Source: a virus. Taken from it: DNA of 44,676 nucleotides. The translations under genes and the position numbers were made by a program. Below, piece after piece: positions 14,114 to 23,497 of the stretch. The DNA is taken from IMG/VR virus record IMGVR_UViG_3300029957_000013, positions 1-44,676 of that record; one strand, given 5' to 3'. The first letter of the stretch is position 1. Every line of letters starts with the position of its first letter. The notes beneath the pieces were generated by a model that worked only from the letters and a program-made list of their open reading frames with translations, searched no databases and was not told the DNA's origin.

Positions 14114-17100
14114 TGCGCGCCGTCGTTCTCATCGCTGCGCTGCTCATCTCGACCACCGCGCACGCCGTCACTACCAACCCGCCGAACTATCCATCCACCT
14201 GCGTCACCTACAACACGTGCACGACCTCTGCGGATTGCCCCTCGTCGGCGACCTGCACCAGCGGCGCCTGCGTCGGTCGCACAGCCTGGACCAGCGCCAG
14301 TAACGCGCAGGCGTCCGACGACGCGCGTGCCTCCGCGAGTCTCGCCGCCTCCGCGCAGTCGCAGTGGCTGAAGTGCACGGGCTTCGGCTTCACCACCACC
14401 CCGCTCGACGATGCGAAGGTCATCCAGGGCATCACCGCCGAGCTGGAGGTGCAGCAGGGCGGGCCGACCATCATCGTGCAGGACATTCGCGCGATCAAAT
14501 CCGACGGCACGATCGCGTCGACCAGTCGCGCGACCGGCACGGGCTGTGTCGGCGCATGGACCGGCGCGGACACGTTCAAGAGCTGCGGCGGCTCGTTCGA
14601 TCTCTGGGGCGTGTCGTGGACGCCCGCCGACATTCGCGACACGGACTTCGGCATCGCCGTCAGTGTGCTGAACACCAACGCGACCACCACACGCGCCGCG
14701 CTGGTCGATGCGCTCCGCGTCTCGATTTCCTACAGCCCGCCGGCCGGCCGCGTCTTCGTCACTGGCTGGGACACGCAGACCGCGGAGGACGGGGTAGAAG
14801 TCGGCTCGCCGGAATACACCAGCGCGGCGGCCGTGCACGGCGCGGCGGGGCTGCACCTCAGCACCACGGCCAACACCGCCGAATCATGGAGCACGCCGGC
14901 AACGCTCGATGCGGATCTGTCTGACCGCGCCTATGCGCGCCTGTACTGGAAGACGACGCCGACCATCCCCGCCGGGCAGTCGGTGGTCGCGCTCACCATC
15001 AAGCAAGACAGCGAGATTGGCTGCTATCTCACGGTCGCCGTCGATAGCGCCGGGTGCTTCAGCTACCACCCGCAGTATCACGGCAAGGAGCCGGGCGATC
15101 TGGATTTCTCCAGTTACCCCGCCACCAATTCAGCGACGGTCAACTGCGCCAGCACACTCGCTGGCCATGCCGTCGAGATGGGGCAGATTCTCACGGCCGA
15201 TACGGTCGCGTGCTCCCTGTATGTCGACGGCACACCGACCGAGACGTTCAGCCTGGATCTGAACGCGCCCGATAGCTGCGCCGGGAACGCCTGCGATATT
15301 GCGGGCGCCGGCATTGGCTCGCCCGCAACCGGCGCGGTAGCCAACTACGCGAGCTTTCCCGCCTACACCCTCGACGTCGACGATTTCGTGGTCGACAACC
15401 TGCACCCGATCGGCGTCGGCTATCTCGAAGCGCTCTTCCCAAACGCCAACGGCAACACGATCAGCAACTGGTCGAACACCTGCGCGCCGAGCAGCACCGC
15501 CTGGGACTGCCTGAACGACTGGTCCGGCGGCGGAACGGCTACCAGCTGCACTGCCGGCGACACGCGCCAGAAGAGTGCCAGCACCGGCATCGACCAGTTC
15601 GGCCTGACGGACCTGACGCCACTGGCCACCTCCGCGTCGGTCGCCTCGGTGCGCGGCGTGGTCAACTGCTGCGGCACGTCCTCGAGCGATAATATCCGGC
15701 TCTCGTGGCGCTCGAACGGCACCGACACGGTAGGGCCCAACGGGACCGTGGTGAGTAGCAGCGCCGGCACGATCCTCTCGCAGACGCTCGCCACCGACTT
15801 CGGCAGCGGGGATGTCGCGTGGACCGAGTCGACCATTGACGCGTTGCAGCTCGGCTATGACCGCTGGTCGGCGGGCGCAAGCAACGTGCGCTGCACCGCC
15901 GCCATGGCGTACATCGATGTCACCACGCCAAGCCCGCAGGCCGACCGCAATGTGCAGGATCTCAACGGCGACGGCGTCGTGACCGTGGTCACCGGCTGCG
16001 ACTCGATTACGCGCGGCACCAAGACGGGGACGTGTCTGTCAATCGACGGCACGAGTGCATGTACGGCCGCGTGCACCTCCGATGCGGACTGCGACGGCGG
16101 CGCCTGCGTCAGTGGCACCTGCTCGATGCAGTGCGAAACTTCCGCCGATTGCACCTGCGGCACCACGGCGCTGTGCCTGACCGCGCTCAACTGGGTCAAT
16201 CAATTCTCAGTCAAGGCGCCACAGGTTACCAACCTGATCAACTGCGGGCGCGACACCATGCCCGCGCAGTGGTGGGGCTCGGTGCTGCCGGCAATCATCG
16301 CCGACCCGCATAGCCATGCGCCGCCCTGCCGCCTGATCCGTGGCGACTGGGGGCACTGCTCGGCGACCACCACGCAGTCCTGTGAGCTCGACGGCGATTG
16401 CCCGACCGGACAGACGTGCACGCGGTACGCGGCCGACTACGTCATCGACATCTGCGGGCTGAACGAGGCGATCGGTTACGGCATCGCGGAATGCACCGCG
16501 TCATCGAACATCTTCGGTCTGCAGGTGCCGGTCTTGAACGACCGCTGGTATCGCCAAGCCTGCCCCCTGGCGGCGACCACGCCGACCACCTACCAGGTGA
16601 CGCGCAAGACGTGCACGGCCGACGCGGACTGCACTGGCGATAGCCACTACGGCACAGGCTCGAAATGCACCGGCTACTGCAGTGGGCATCAAGATCCAGT
16701 GTGGCCGTGCCAGTACGACGACCAATGCGGCCAGTGCACAAGCCCCTCGACGCAGAGCTGCTATCACCAGGGCACGTGCGTGAGCGGCGGCATCAACGTG
16801 GTGCAGTCGGGCCAGCACTACGAGCGGTGCAACGCGGACGGCGATTGCCCCTCGGGCACGTGCGTCTCGTACGAGTCGACCGACGGCACCTGGGACGATG
16901 CCTACGGCACGTGCGGGAATTGCCAGCACAATAACTGCGTCAGCGGCGGCACGAAGTACTGCACGCCGACCTGCGCCTCGATCACCTGCGCAACCGACGC
17001 GGACTGCTCGCCTGCCGGCGCCATGGGCGGTCTCTGCAACACGGGCACGGGCACCTGCTACGCCTGCGGGACCGGCTTCAACTACGCGATCGACACGAGC

Positions 17101-18090
17101 GCGGCGACGCAGCTCCTCGACGCCAAGCGGCTGGCAAGTTCACCCGGCGGGCTGCGCTCGGATCTGGAGGTCGCGCGCCAGCAGTCGATTACCGCAACCG
17201 TGCTCGCCGCCGGCGCGCACCGCATGCAGATGCCCTACGTCGAGTCATTCCAGATGGGCGCCGATGAGGAGATGGCGAACTATACGGTGCGGCTCGCCAA
17301 GGACATCCTGCGCACGGCGCCGATCGTCGCCGATACGCACTTCGCCTCGAAGTACGCCGATGACCGCATTGCGGGCGCGACCTTCGGCTCGCTGGTGTTC
17401 GACGGCATTCACAACTTCATCGGCGGCGCGACCGAGACGAGCCGCATTGCCGCCGCGTCGTTCAATCGCCTCTATCCGGTCTGTTCGGGGGATACCTCGG
17501 ACGTCTGCGGCTTCTGTGACGTCGCGTGCACGACGAACGCGGATTGCACCAAGCCGACGCCGGTGCCGACGGTCATCGGTGCCAGCCCGTCGCCAACGCC
17601 CGCGCCAACCTACACCGCGCGAGCGGGTGCTTGCGGGACGCGCACGCCGGGTGTGAACGCCTGCGGCTGCTCGGTCGATAGCGATTGTGCGGCCGGTTTC
17701 ACCTGCGAGGACATCGACCCCGGCGCCGGCACCGACAAGCGCTGCGTCGGGGAGCAGCTGAGCCTCTGCCCCGCAGGCGACAACACCCGCGCCCGCAAGC
17801 GGCCGGCCAAGGATTCGCTGTGCGCATCGGGCACCTGCTCGCGCGAGATGGTGCCGCCGCTCTGCACGCGGCAGAAGACGCCCTGCAACACGACGGCGGA
17901 CTGCCTCGGCTACGACCACGGCGACGTGTGTGCCGCCGATGGCGTCTGGCAGGCGTGCGAGATCGATGCGGACTGCACCAGGGACGGCGGCCGGTATGCG
18001 GATCCTGTCTGCGCTGCGGCCACCCCCATCATCGGCACGTCACCGACCGCCAAGAGTCGCGTGTGTCAGCAGCCGACGCCGACGCCATGA
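14113..18090 (+). CDS. Giant secreted Cys-rich protein with embedded SGNH/GDSL-hydrolase-like domain
   Basis: The 1325-residue protein begins with a signal peptide (RAVVLIAALLISTTAHA) and a Cys-knot-like repeat (CTTSADCPSSATCTSGAC). Beta-rich regions that look like carbohydrate-binding domains extend to ~610. Next come the blocks of an SGNH hydrolase: DS at 630-631 (VVTGCDSIT), a Gly at 712 (NCGRDT), GLN at 782-784 (DICGLNEA) and D1097-x2-H1100 (FDGIHNF). Cys-rich repeats (ADCDGG, DGDCPTG, DADCTGD types) are inserted between these blocks. SGNH enzymes remove acetyl or acyl groups from polysaccharides. The start overlaps the previous stop. Secretion is clear; activity is inferred. Confidence 0.7.
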   Translation: MRAVVLIAALLISTTAHAVTTNPPNYPSTCVTYNTCTTSADCPSSATCTSGACVGRTAWTSASNAQASDDARASASLAASAQSQWLKCTGFGFTTTPLDDAKVIQGITAELEVQQGGPTIIVQDIRAIKSDGTIASTSRATGTGCVGAWTGADTFKSCGGSFDLWGVSWTPADIRDTDFGIAVSVLNTNATTTRAALVDALRVSISYSPPAGRVFVTGWDTQTAEDGVEVGSPEYTSAAAVHGAAGLHLSTTANTAESWSTPATLDADLSDRAYARLYWKTTPTIPAGQSVVALTIKQDSEIGCYLTVAVDSAGCFSYHPQYHGKEPGDLDFSSYPATNSATVNCASTLAGHAVEMGQILTADTVACSLYVDGTPTETFSLDLNAPDSCAGNACDIAGAGIGSPATGAVANYASFPAYTLDVDDFVVDNLHPIGVGYLEALFPNANGNTISNWSNTCAPSSTAWDCLNDWSGGGTATSCTAGDTRQKSASTGIDQFGLTDLTPLATSASVASVRGVVNCCGTSSSDNIRLSWRSNGTDTVGPNGTVVSSSAGTILSQTLATDFGSGDVAWTESTIDALQLGYDRWSAGASNVRCTAAMAYIDVTTPSPQADRNVQDLNGDGVVTVVTGCDSITRGTKTGTCLSIDGTSACTAACTSDADCDGGACVSGTCSMQCETSADCTCGTTALCLTALNWVNQFSVKAPQVTNLINCGRDTMPAQWWGSVLPAIIADPHSHAPPCRLIRGDWGHCSATTTQSCELDGDCPTGQTCTRYAADYVIDICGLNEAIGYGIAECTASSNIFGLQVPVLNDRWYRQACPLAATTPTTYQVTRKTCTADADCTGDSHYGTGSKCTGYCSGHQDPVWPCQYDDQCGQCTSPSTQSCYHQGTCVSGGINVVQSGQHYERCNADGDCPSGTCVSYESTDGTWDDAYGTCGNCQHNNCVSGGTKYCTPTCASITCATDADCSPAGAMGGLCNTGTGTCYACGTGFNYAIDTSAATQLLDAKRLASSPGGLRSDLEVARQQSITATVLAAGAHRMQMPYVESFQMGADEEMANYTVRLAKDILRTAPIVADTHFASKYADDRIAGATFGSLVFDGIHNFIGGATETSRIAAASFNRLYPVCSGDTSDVCGFCDVACTTNADCTKPTPVPTVIGASPSPTPAPTYTARAGACGTRTPGVNACGCSVDSDCAAGFTCEDIDPGAGTDKRCVGEQLSLCPAGDNTRARKRPAKDSLCASGTCSREMVPPLCTRQKTPCNTTADCLGYDHGDVCAADGVWQACEIDADCTRDGGRYADPVCAAATPIIGTSPTAKSRVCQQPTPTP

Positions 18091-18098
18091 GGTCATGA

Positions 18099-18743
18099 GT
18101 GTGGCGCTTCTCCGATATCAAGCTCCTGATCGCGACACTCTTCTTGCTGTCGCTCTTCGTTGCGATGCGCGCGCATGGCTTTTCGGGGCAGGGGTTCGAT
18201 TGTCAGGGCTGCGACAGCGGCGACCTATTGCCGACCCATACCGTCACGGACACCCCAACCGCGACCTTGACCCCCACGGCAACCGACACGCCGCCGGTGG
18301 GCTCGACCGCGACCAACACGGGGACGGTCACCAACACGCCGACCGATACCGGCACCGTGACCAACACCCCAACGCGCACCTTCACCAAAACGCCGACGCC
18401 GACGGCAACCAATACGAACACGCCGGTCGATACGAATACGGCGACGGCGACGTGGACCTATACGCGGACCGAGACACAGACGGTCACGGATACGCCGACC
18501 AGGACCGCGACGGCGACGTTCACGCCGCTACCGACCAACACGCCGACGCCGACGCCGCTTGCCAGCAATACGCCGACCGTGGGGACGCCCGGTATCACGC
18601 CGCGGCTCCTCTTCGGCATGGAGCGCTCGCGGCGCTTCGAGGTCGATCGGCGACGTGTATGGGATCGCGCCCAACCCGATCGGCAATTTTATGCGGAACG
18701 ACGGCACTGGTGGGAGTTCTCGCGACGGAGGTGGTTTGAATGA
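18099..18743 (+). CDS. Exported PT-repeat protein
   Basis: The 214-residue protein has an N-terminal hydrophobic segment ([20 protein letters not shown]) and a short Cys pair (DCQGCDSG). About 130 residues of Thr-rich PT/TNT/TAT repeats follow, like linkers in environmental-bacterial surface proteins. The last ~45 residues are Arg- and Trp-rich and look unlike the rest. In the +1 frame the same bases encode a better-looking end (see findings). GAGGTCATGA before the GTG is a good ribosome site. It may be a wall or surface anchor; function is unknown. Confidence 0.6.
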   Translation: MWRFSDIKLLIATLFLLSLFVAMRAHGFSGQGFDCQGCDSGDLLPTHTVTDTPTATLTPTATDTPPVGSTATNTGTVTNTPTDTGTVTNTPTRTFTKTPTPTATNTNTPVDTNTATATWTYTRTETQTVTDTPTRTATATFTPLPTNTPTPTPLASNTPTVGTPGITPRLLFGMERSRRFEVDRRRVWDRAQPDRQFYAERRHWWEFSRRRWFE

Positions 18744-19168
18744 CGCGTATACTCTGGGTCGCGCTGCTGGTGCCAGCGCTTGCGGTTGCACAGCCGGCGC
18801 CACCGCAAAAGCCGACCAACGGCATCGTGATGGACCCGGTCGAGATTGACAGTTTCGGCTGCCGATTTGTTGCGCGCTCGCTCGTCGACACCGGCTCGCA
18901 GCCGGCGAACTGGATCACGGTGACTGAGACCGGCACGCCGCGAAACGACGGGGCGCCGAGTGCGATCTTGACCGCCTCGAGCACAAGCGGCACCGACGCC
19001 GCCTTTACGCTCTCCCCCGATCAGGGCTGCGCCGTCAGCGGCTGCCGCACCGGGAAGAGTTACGAGATTCGCATCCGCCCGCTCGATAGCGACGGCAACC
19101 GCCCGCTGTGCGTGGTTGGTCTGCATGTGCAGCGCGGGGCGGTGGTTGGAGGAGGAACGACGCCATGA
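18740..19168 (+). CDS. Small secreted beta-sandwich-like protein
   Basis: The 142-residue protein has a signal peptide ([16 protein letters not shown]), then beta-strands with two Cys pairs ([16 protein letters not shown]) and a C-terminal half ([19 protein letters not shown]) that looks like a fibronectin-III-type or other immunoglobulin-like sandwich. The ATG overlaps the previous TGA and the TGA overlaps the next ATG. Such modules mediate binding. Confidence 0.65.
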   Translation: MTRILWVALLVPALAVAQPAPPQKPTNGIVMDPVEIDSFGCRFVARSLVDTGSQPANWITVTETGTPRNDGAPSAILTASSTSGTDAAFTLSPDQGCAVSGCRTGKSYEIRIRPLDSDGNRPLCVVGLHVQRGAVVGGGTTP

Positions 19169-19545
19169 GCGTTAACGATGCACTACGCGCCACTGTGACC
19201 ACGACTCCCGATAGCGGCGTCGTGGTGTCGACAACCGGCGTCACTATCGCACCGGCCGACTATCCGCTCGTCATCCAAGCCGGACAGAGCTGGGCGTTCT
19301 ATCTCGGCTGGAACCGGGAAGGGCAGCCGGTCGACACCAGCGCCGGCACGCCGACGTTCACCATGGCCGCGGTCGCCGGCACGGTGGTGGTCACCGGGAC
19401 TGGTGGCGCGGCCTACATGGCGTTCGCACGCACCCCGACGCAGTCTGCGGCGCTGCCGTTTGTGCGGGCCGCATACACGCTCGACTACAGTGAAGGCGGC
19501 ACGGTGACGCGACTCCTCGCGTCCGTGGTGGATGTGGAGCGATGA
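19165..19545 (+). CDS. Hypothetical phage structural-type protein
   Basis: The 126-residue protein has no signal peptide. It is beta-rich: APADYPLVIQAGQSWAFYLGW, FTMAAVAGTVVVTGTG, YTLDYSEGGTVTRLLASVV. The pattern of short strands around a Trp and a late GGTVTRLL strand is like small phage receptor-binding or baseplate-associated domains of the BppU/DUF2479 kind, though I cannot prove it. It is coupled to the terminase small subunit. Confidence 0.55.
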   Translation: MSVNDALRATVTTTPDSGVVVSTTGVTIAPADYPLVIQAGQSWAFYLGWNREGQPVDTSAGTPTFTMAAVAGTVVVTGTGGAAYMAFARTPTQSAALPFVRAAYTLDYSEGGTVTRLLASVVDVER

Positions 19546-20030
19546 AATCCCCATCATACAAGCGCGGACGTGCTCGGGGTGAGCCTCGCCTCTCCGCACG
19601 ATGCATCCAAGCAAAGCTCGACGCGCATAAGGCGATGGAGCTGAAACTTGCCGGGAAGACGTGGCGCGCCATTGGCCGTGAGCTCAACCGCACCGCCGGT
19701 GCTGTCTTTAAGGCCGTCGACAACCTGTTGCGCGAAATGGACCAGGAGAAGCGCGAGATCCTGCGGGCGATCGAGAATGAACGACTGGACCGGATGCACG
19801 AGGCCATCTGGGAGCGCGTCGTCGCCGGCGAGGATGATGCGATTGAAATTGCCGTGAAGATCAGTGCGCGCCGCGCGCGCATGAACGGGCTCGATGCACC
19901 GGCGGTGCACGAGTTGAGCGGGCCGGGTGGCGGTCCGCTTGAGGTGGCGGAGGCGGATGCAACGCGACAAAAACTCGTTGATCGAATCGCTCGCGTCTCT
20001 GGACGCGACGACTCGACACGCGATCATTGA
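19542..20030 (+). CDS. terS: Terminase small subunit
   Basis: The 162-residue protein has a basic N-terminal region with a helix-turn-helix (LKLAGKTWRAIGRELNRTAG). A long coiled coil (DNLLREMDQEKREILRAIENERLDRMHEAIWERV) follows, then a segment like those in small terminases (AVKISARRARMNGLDAPA). Small terminases bind the pac or cos site and regulate the large subunit. The start overlaps the previous stop, and the gene overlaps the large terminase by 74 bases. Assignment comes from domain order and position. Confidence 0.8.
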   Translation: MKSPSYKRGRARGEPRLSARCIQAKLDAHKAMELKLAGKTWRAIGRELNRTAGAVFKAVDNLLREMDQEKREILRAIENERLDRMHEAIWERVVAGEDDAIEIAVKISARRARMNGLDAPAVHELSGPGGGPLEVAEADATRQKLVDRIARVSGRDDSTRDH

Positions 20031-21327
20031 CGAGCTGACCCCCGCCGAAGTCCGGTCGATCGCATTCGACTGGCACGCGTGGGCACGGCCAAAGCAGCTC
20101 GCGCCGGCGGGCGACTGGCGGATTTGGCTTCTGCTCGCCGGTCGCGGGTTCGGTAAGACGCGCTGCGGCGCCGAGCGGATTCGGTCGAAGATCGAAGCCA
20201 GCTTGTCGGGCCGCGTGGCGCTTGTCGCGCCGACCGCCGCCGATGCCCGCGATGTGATGGTCGAGGGCGAGTCTGGGTTGATGGCGATCTGCCCGCCATG
20301 GAATCGTCCGGTCTATGAGCCATCGAAGCGCCGGTTGACCTGGCCCAATGGCGCGACGGCCACCACCTATAGCGCCGATGAGCCTGAGCGCTTGCGTGGT
20401 CCGCAGCATGACGACGCGTGGGCCGATGAGCTTGCGTCGTGGCGCTATCCCGAGTCGTGGGACATGCTCATGTTCGGGTTGCGTCTGGGCGACAACCCGC
20501 AGTGTGTCGTCACCACCACGCCGAAGCCGGTGGCGCTGGTGCGCGATCTGGTGAAGCGTGAAGGCATCGACGTCGCGATCACGCGCGGGTCGACCTATGA
20601 GAACCGGTGCAACCTGGCGCCGGCGTTCTTTACGCAGATCGTCAGCCGATACGAAGGCACGCGACTTGGGCGGCAGGAGATTCATGCCGATGTGCTCGAC
20701 CAGGCGGAGGGGGCGCTGTGGAAACGTGAATGGTTCGATGCGCACCGCGTGACAGTTGCGCCCCCCTTGCGGCGCATCACAGTGAACATCGACCCGGCGG
20801 CCAGCAACACGACCGCGAGCGACGAGACGGGCATCACGGCAACGGGCGTCGGGGAAGATGGCCGCGGCTATCTGCTCGCTGACCGCAGCGGCCGCTATTC
20901 GCCTGACGGGTGGGCGCGAGCCGCGATCAGCCTCTGGGGCGAGCTCCGCGCCAACGTGATCATCGCCGAGAAAAACAACGGCGGGGACATGGTGACGAAC
21001 ACCATCACTATGACCGCCCGCGAACTCGCGCGCGAAGGCGTCATCTCAACCGCGTTCGTTCCCGTCGAAACCGTTTGGGCCTCGCAAGGTAAATTCGCGC
21101 GCGCCGAGCCCGTGTCGGCGCTGTACGAACAGGGACGTATCTCGCACGTCGGGACGTTCGCGCAGCTCGAGGACCAGTGTTGCACCTGGGAGCCGAACGG
21201 CGGCGAGCGGTCACCGGATCGGCTCGATTCGCTCGTGTGGGGCTTCACGGAGTTGATGGTCGAATCCATCGGGCCGACCGTTTCCCCCGACATTAGCATG
21301 ACCCGAACCAGTCCGTGGAGTTTCTGA
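19957..21327 (+). CDS. terL: Terminase large subunit
   Basis: The 456-residue DNA-packaging motor has a Walker A GRGFGKT at 62-68 and Walker B acidic residues at 157-158 (DDAWADE). A motif-III-like coupling segment (CVVTTTPKP) follows. The RNase-H-like nuclease has Asp279 (NIDPAAS), Glu338 (IIAEKNNGGD) and Asp424 (DRLDSLVWGF). It cleaves concatemers and pumps DNA into proheads. The ATG at 19957 is preceded by GGCGGAGGC; a GTG at 19927 is possible. The gene is complete and intact. Confidence 0.93.
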   Translation: MQRDKNSLIESLASLDATTRHAIIDELTPAEVRSIAFDWHAWARPKQLAPAGDWRIWLLLAGRGFGKTRCGAERIRSKIEASLSGRVALVAPTAADARDVMVEGESGLMAICPPWNRPVYEPSKRRLTWPNGATATTYSADEPERLRGPQHDDAWADELASWRYPESWDMLMFGLRLGDNPQCVVTTTPKPVALVRDLVKREGIDVAITRGSTYENRCNLAPAFFTQIVSRYEGTRLGRQEIHADVLDQAEGALWKREWFDAHRVTVAPPLRRITVNIDPAASNTTASDETGITATGVGEDGRGYLLADRSGRYSPDGWARAAISLWGELRANVIIAEKNNGGDMVTNTITMTARELAREGVISTAFVPVETVWASQGKFARAEPVSALYEQGRISHVGTFAQLEDQCCTWEPNGGERSPDRLDSLVWGFTELMVESIGPTVSPDISMTRTSPWSF

Positions 21328-21337
21328 GGAGGCGGTG

Positions 21338-22609
21338 ATGGCACGACGCAAGGCAGTGGAGAAGGCCGACGCCTTCACGGAACTCGGCGCAACGGGGCTC
21401 AAGCAGTTCTCGGGCATCATCGATGATGACTTCGTGCCCGAACTGCGCAGCCCGGTGCAGCGCCACAAGCTCTATCGCGAGATCCGCGACAACTCGGCGG
21501 TCATCGGCGGCGCACTGCTCGCAACCGAGCTGCTGCTGCGCCGGGTGACCATCACGGCGAAGGCGGCCAGCGATTCGCCGCAGGACCAGGACCGCGCGGC
21601 GTTCCTGCAGGAGAATATCGAGCAGCTTGAGCAGCCGTGGGGCGCCACACTCTCGCAGGCGCTCACGATGCAAGAGCACGGCTGGTCGCTGCTGGAGAGT
21701 GTCTATAAACGTCGCGATGACGGACGCGTTGGCTGGTCGAAGTTCGTCATCCGCTCACAGGAATCGCTCGACCACTGGGAGTTCGACGACAACACGGGCG
21801 CGCTCATCGCGTTCTGGCAGCGCCCGGCGCCGAAATACAGCTTGATCCGCATTCCGGCGGAGAAGTTCCTGCTGTTTCGATTGCTCGACAACAAGGCGTC
21901 GCCGGAGGGGCGCTCACTGCTGCGCAACTGCGTGATCGCCTGGAAGTTCGTCAAGCGCATTCAATCGCTGGAGGCGATCGGCATCGAGCGCGACCTGGCG
22001 GGGTTGCCGGTGGTCTGGGCGCCGCCCGAAGTGGTCGCAGCAACAAGCGGCCAACAGCTCACCTCGCAGCAGGCCTTCAAGAAGCTCGTCACCAACATTC
22101 GTCGCGACGAGCAAGAGGGCATTCTGATGCCGCTCGCCTATAACCAGAAGGGCGAGAAGCAGTACGACCTGACACTCCTGACCTCTGGCGGGTCGCGCCA
22201 ATTCGATACGTCCCAAATCATCCAGCGCTATGAGCAGCGGATGCTGCAGGCGCTGCTCTCGGATTTCATCCTACTCGGACACGAGACGGTCGGCAGCTTC
22301 AGCCTCTCGGCCGACAAGACCGACCTGCACGTGACGGCGATTGCCTCACTGCTCAGCACGGTGCTGGAGCAGTTCAACCGCTTCGCTATCCCGCGGCTCA
22401 TGAAGCTCAACGGCTGGCCGCCGCCGTATCCGCAGCTGCAGCATGCCGAGATCGAGAAACCAGACCTCGCCGGGCTCGCCGACTACGTTCAGAAGCTCTC
22501 GGCGGCCGGAATGCTCACCCCCGACGCCGATGGCGCCACCGAGCGCTACCTGCGCGATGCGGCCGATCTGCCGGTCGAGGAGCAGGACAGCGAGGCGGTC
22601 AATCAGTGA
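21338..22609 (+). CDS. Portal protein (DUF935/Gp29-like)
   Basis: The 423-residue protein forms the dodecameric vertex that joins packaging motor, head and tail. Features typical of DUF935-type portals are FVPELRSPVQRHKLYREIRDN, GGALLATELLLRRV, the strand DHWEFDDNTGALIAFWQR, and a long clip/crown region ending in LSTVLEQFNRFAIPRLMKLNG. AGGAGG lies 5 bases before the ATG at 21338. Order (terL, portal, minor head protein) supports the call. No truncation is seen. Confidence 0.88.
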   Translation: MARRKAVEKADAFTELGATGLKQFSGIIDDDFVPELRSPVQRHKLYREIRDNSAVIGGALLATELLLRRVTITAKAASDSPQDQDRAAFLQENIEQLEQPWGATLSQALTMQEHGWSLLESVYKRRDDGRVGWSKFVIRSQESLDHWEFDDNTGALIAFWQRPAPKYSLIRIPAEKFLLFRLLDNKASPEGRSLLRNCVIAWKFVKRIQSLEAIGIERDLAGLPVVWAPPEVVAATSGQQLTSQQAFKKLVTNIRRDEQEGILMPLAYNQKGEKQYDLTLLTSGGSRQFDTSQIIQRYEQRMLQALLSDFILLGHETVGSFSLSADKTDLHVTAIASLLSTVLEQFNRFAIPRLMKLNGWPPPYPQLQHAEIEKPDLAGLADYVQKLSAAGMLTPDADGATERYLRDAADLPVEEQDSEAVNQ

Positions 22610-23484
22610 ACGCACGGCGAACCATCGCCAAGTTCGCGCGTGCGCAGCGGCTTGAGACCATCGCACAGCGCCGCGTGCTGGTGGCGTTCGTTGCACTCCG
22701 TGCCGCGATCAACCAGGCGGCACTCGGCCGCGCGGTACTCGCCGGCAACGTCATCACCGTGCTGCCGCTTGAGATCCTGACCCAGCGCTTCAGGACCGAG
22801 CTGCTACGCCTGATGCGCAACGCCTACGAGGACGCCGGCGACGAGGCCGCGCGGAAGCTGAAGGCGAAGCTCGTCCGCAAGGACATCACCTTCGAGACAC
22901 GGGTCAACGAATTTCAATTCAACGTCGTCAACGACCGCGGCCTTCGCTTCCTGCAGCAGCGCGCCGCCACACAGATCACGGGCATTATCGAGGAGACGCG
23001 CGATGCGATGCGCCAACTCCTCTCGACGATGTACGCAAGCGGCGTTCCGGTCACACAGCAGGTCGATCGCATTCAGGAGCAGGTTGGGCTGACCAGTGGA
23101 CAGAGCGCGGCCGTCGAGAATCTTCGCGAGACGCTGACCGACCAGGGCGTGGCGCCGGTGCGCATCGATGTGCTGACCGCGCGAAAGGCGGACGAGCTGT
23201 TGCGACTACGGGCCTTGACGATTGCCCGCACCGAACTTGCGACTGCGCTGGCGGCTGGTCGCCGCGAGTCGTGGGAACAGGCCGCCGACCAAGGGCTGTT
23301 TACGAAGACCGAGGCGGAACGCGTCTGGTCGACGGCGGAAGATGAGGCAACGTGTCCAACCTGCGAGCCGATGGACGGCCAGCGTGTGCCGTATGATGGG
23401 CTGTTCACCACCGGTGACGGCGATCAGATCGACGACGCGCCCGCGCACGTAAATTGCCGGTGCGGCGTCGACCTTGTGTTGTGA
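22606..23484 (+). CDS. Minor head / head morphogenesis protein (SPP1 gp7 / Mu gpF-like)
   Basis: The 292-residue protein ends with the hallmark of this family. A helix (LRLRALTIARTELATALAAGRRES) leads to ERVWSTAEDEATCPTCEPMDGQ and then HVNCRCGVDL, whose Cys residues may bind zinc. The N-terminal part is helical and basic. The family takes part in head assembly and may stay inside the head. The GTG overlaps the portal stop. The next gene starts after GAGGAGGAGGGG and begins the modification cassette. Confidence 0.85.
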   Translation: MNARRTIAKFARAQRLETIAQRRVLVAFVALRAAINQAALGRAVLAGNVITVLPLEILTQRFRTELLRLMRNAYEDAGDEAARKLKAKLVRKDITFETRVNEFQFNVVNDRGLRFLQQRAATQITGIIEETRDAMRQLLSTMYASGVPVTQQVDRIQEQVGLTSGQSAAVENLRETLTDQGVAPVRIDVLTARKADELLRLRALTIARTELATALAAGRRESWEQAADQGLFTKTEAERVWSTAEDEATCPTCEPMDGQRVPYDGLFTTGDGDQIDDAPAHVNCRCGVDLVL

Positions 23485-23497
23485 GGAGGAGGGGAAT

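Noticed and set aside
18230-18570. Tandem DNA repeats in the PT-rich gene
   Set aside because: The repeats are at protein level (Thr-Pro, Thr-Asn-Thr); the DNA period is irregular and not a satellite.
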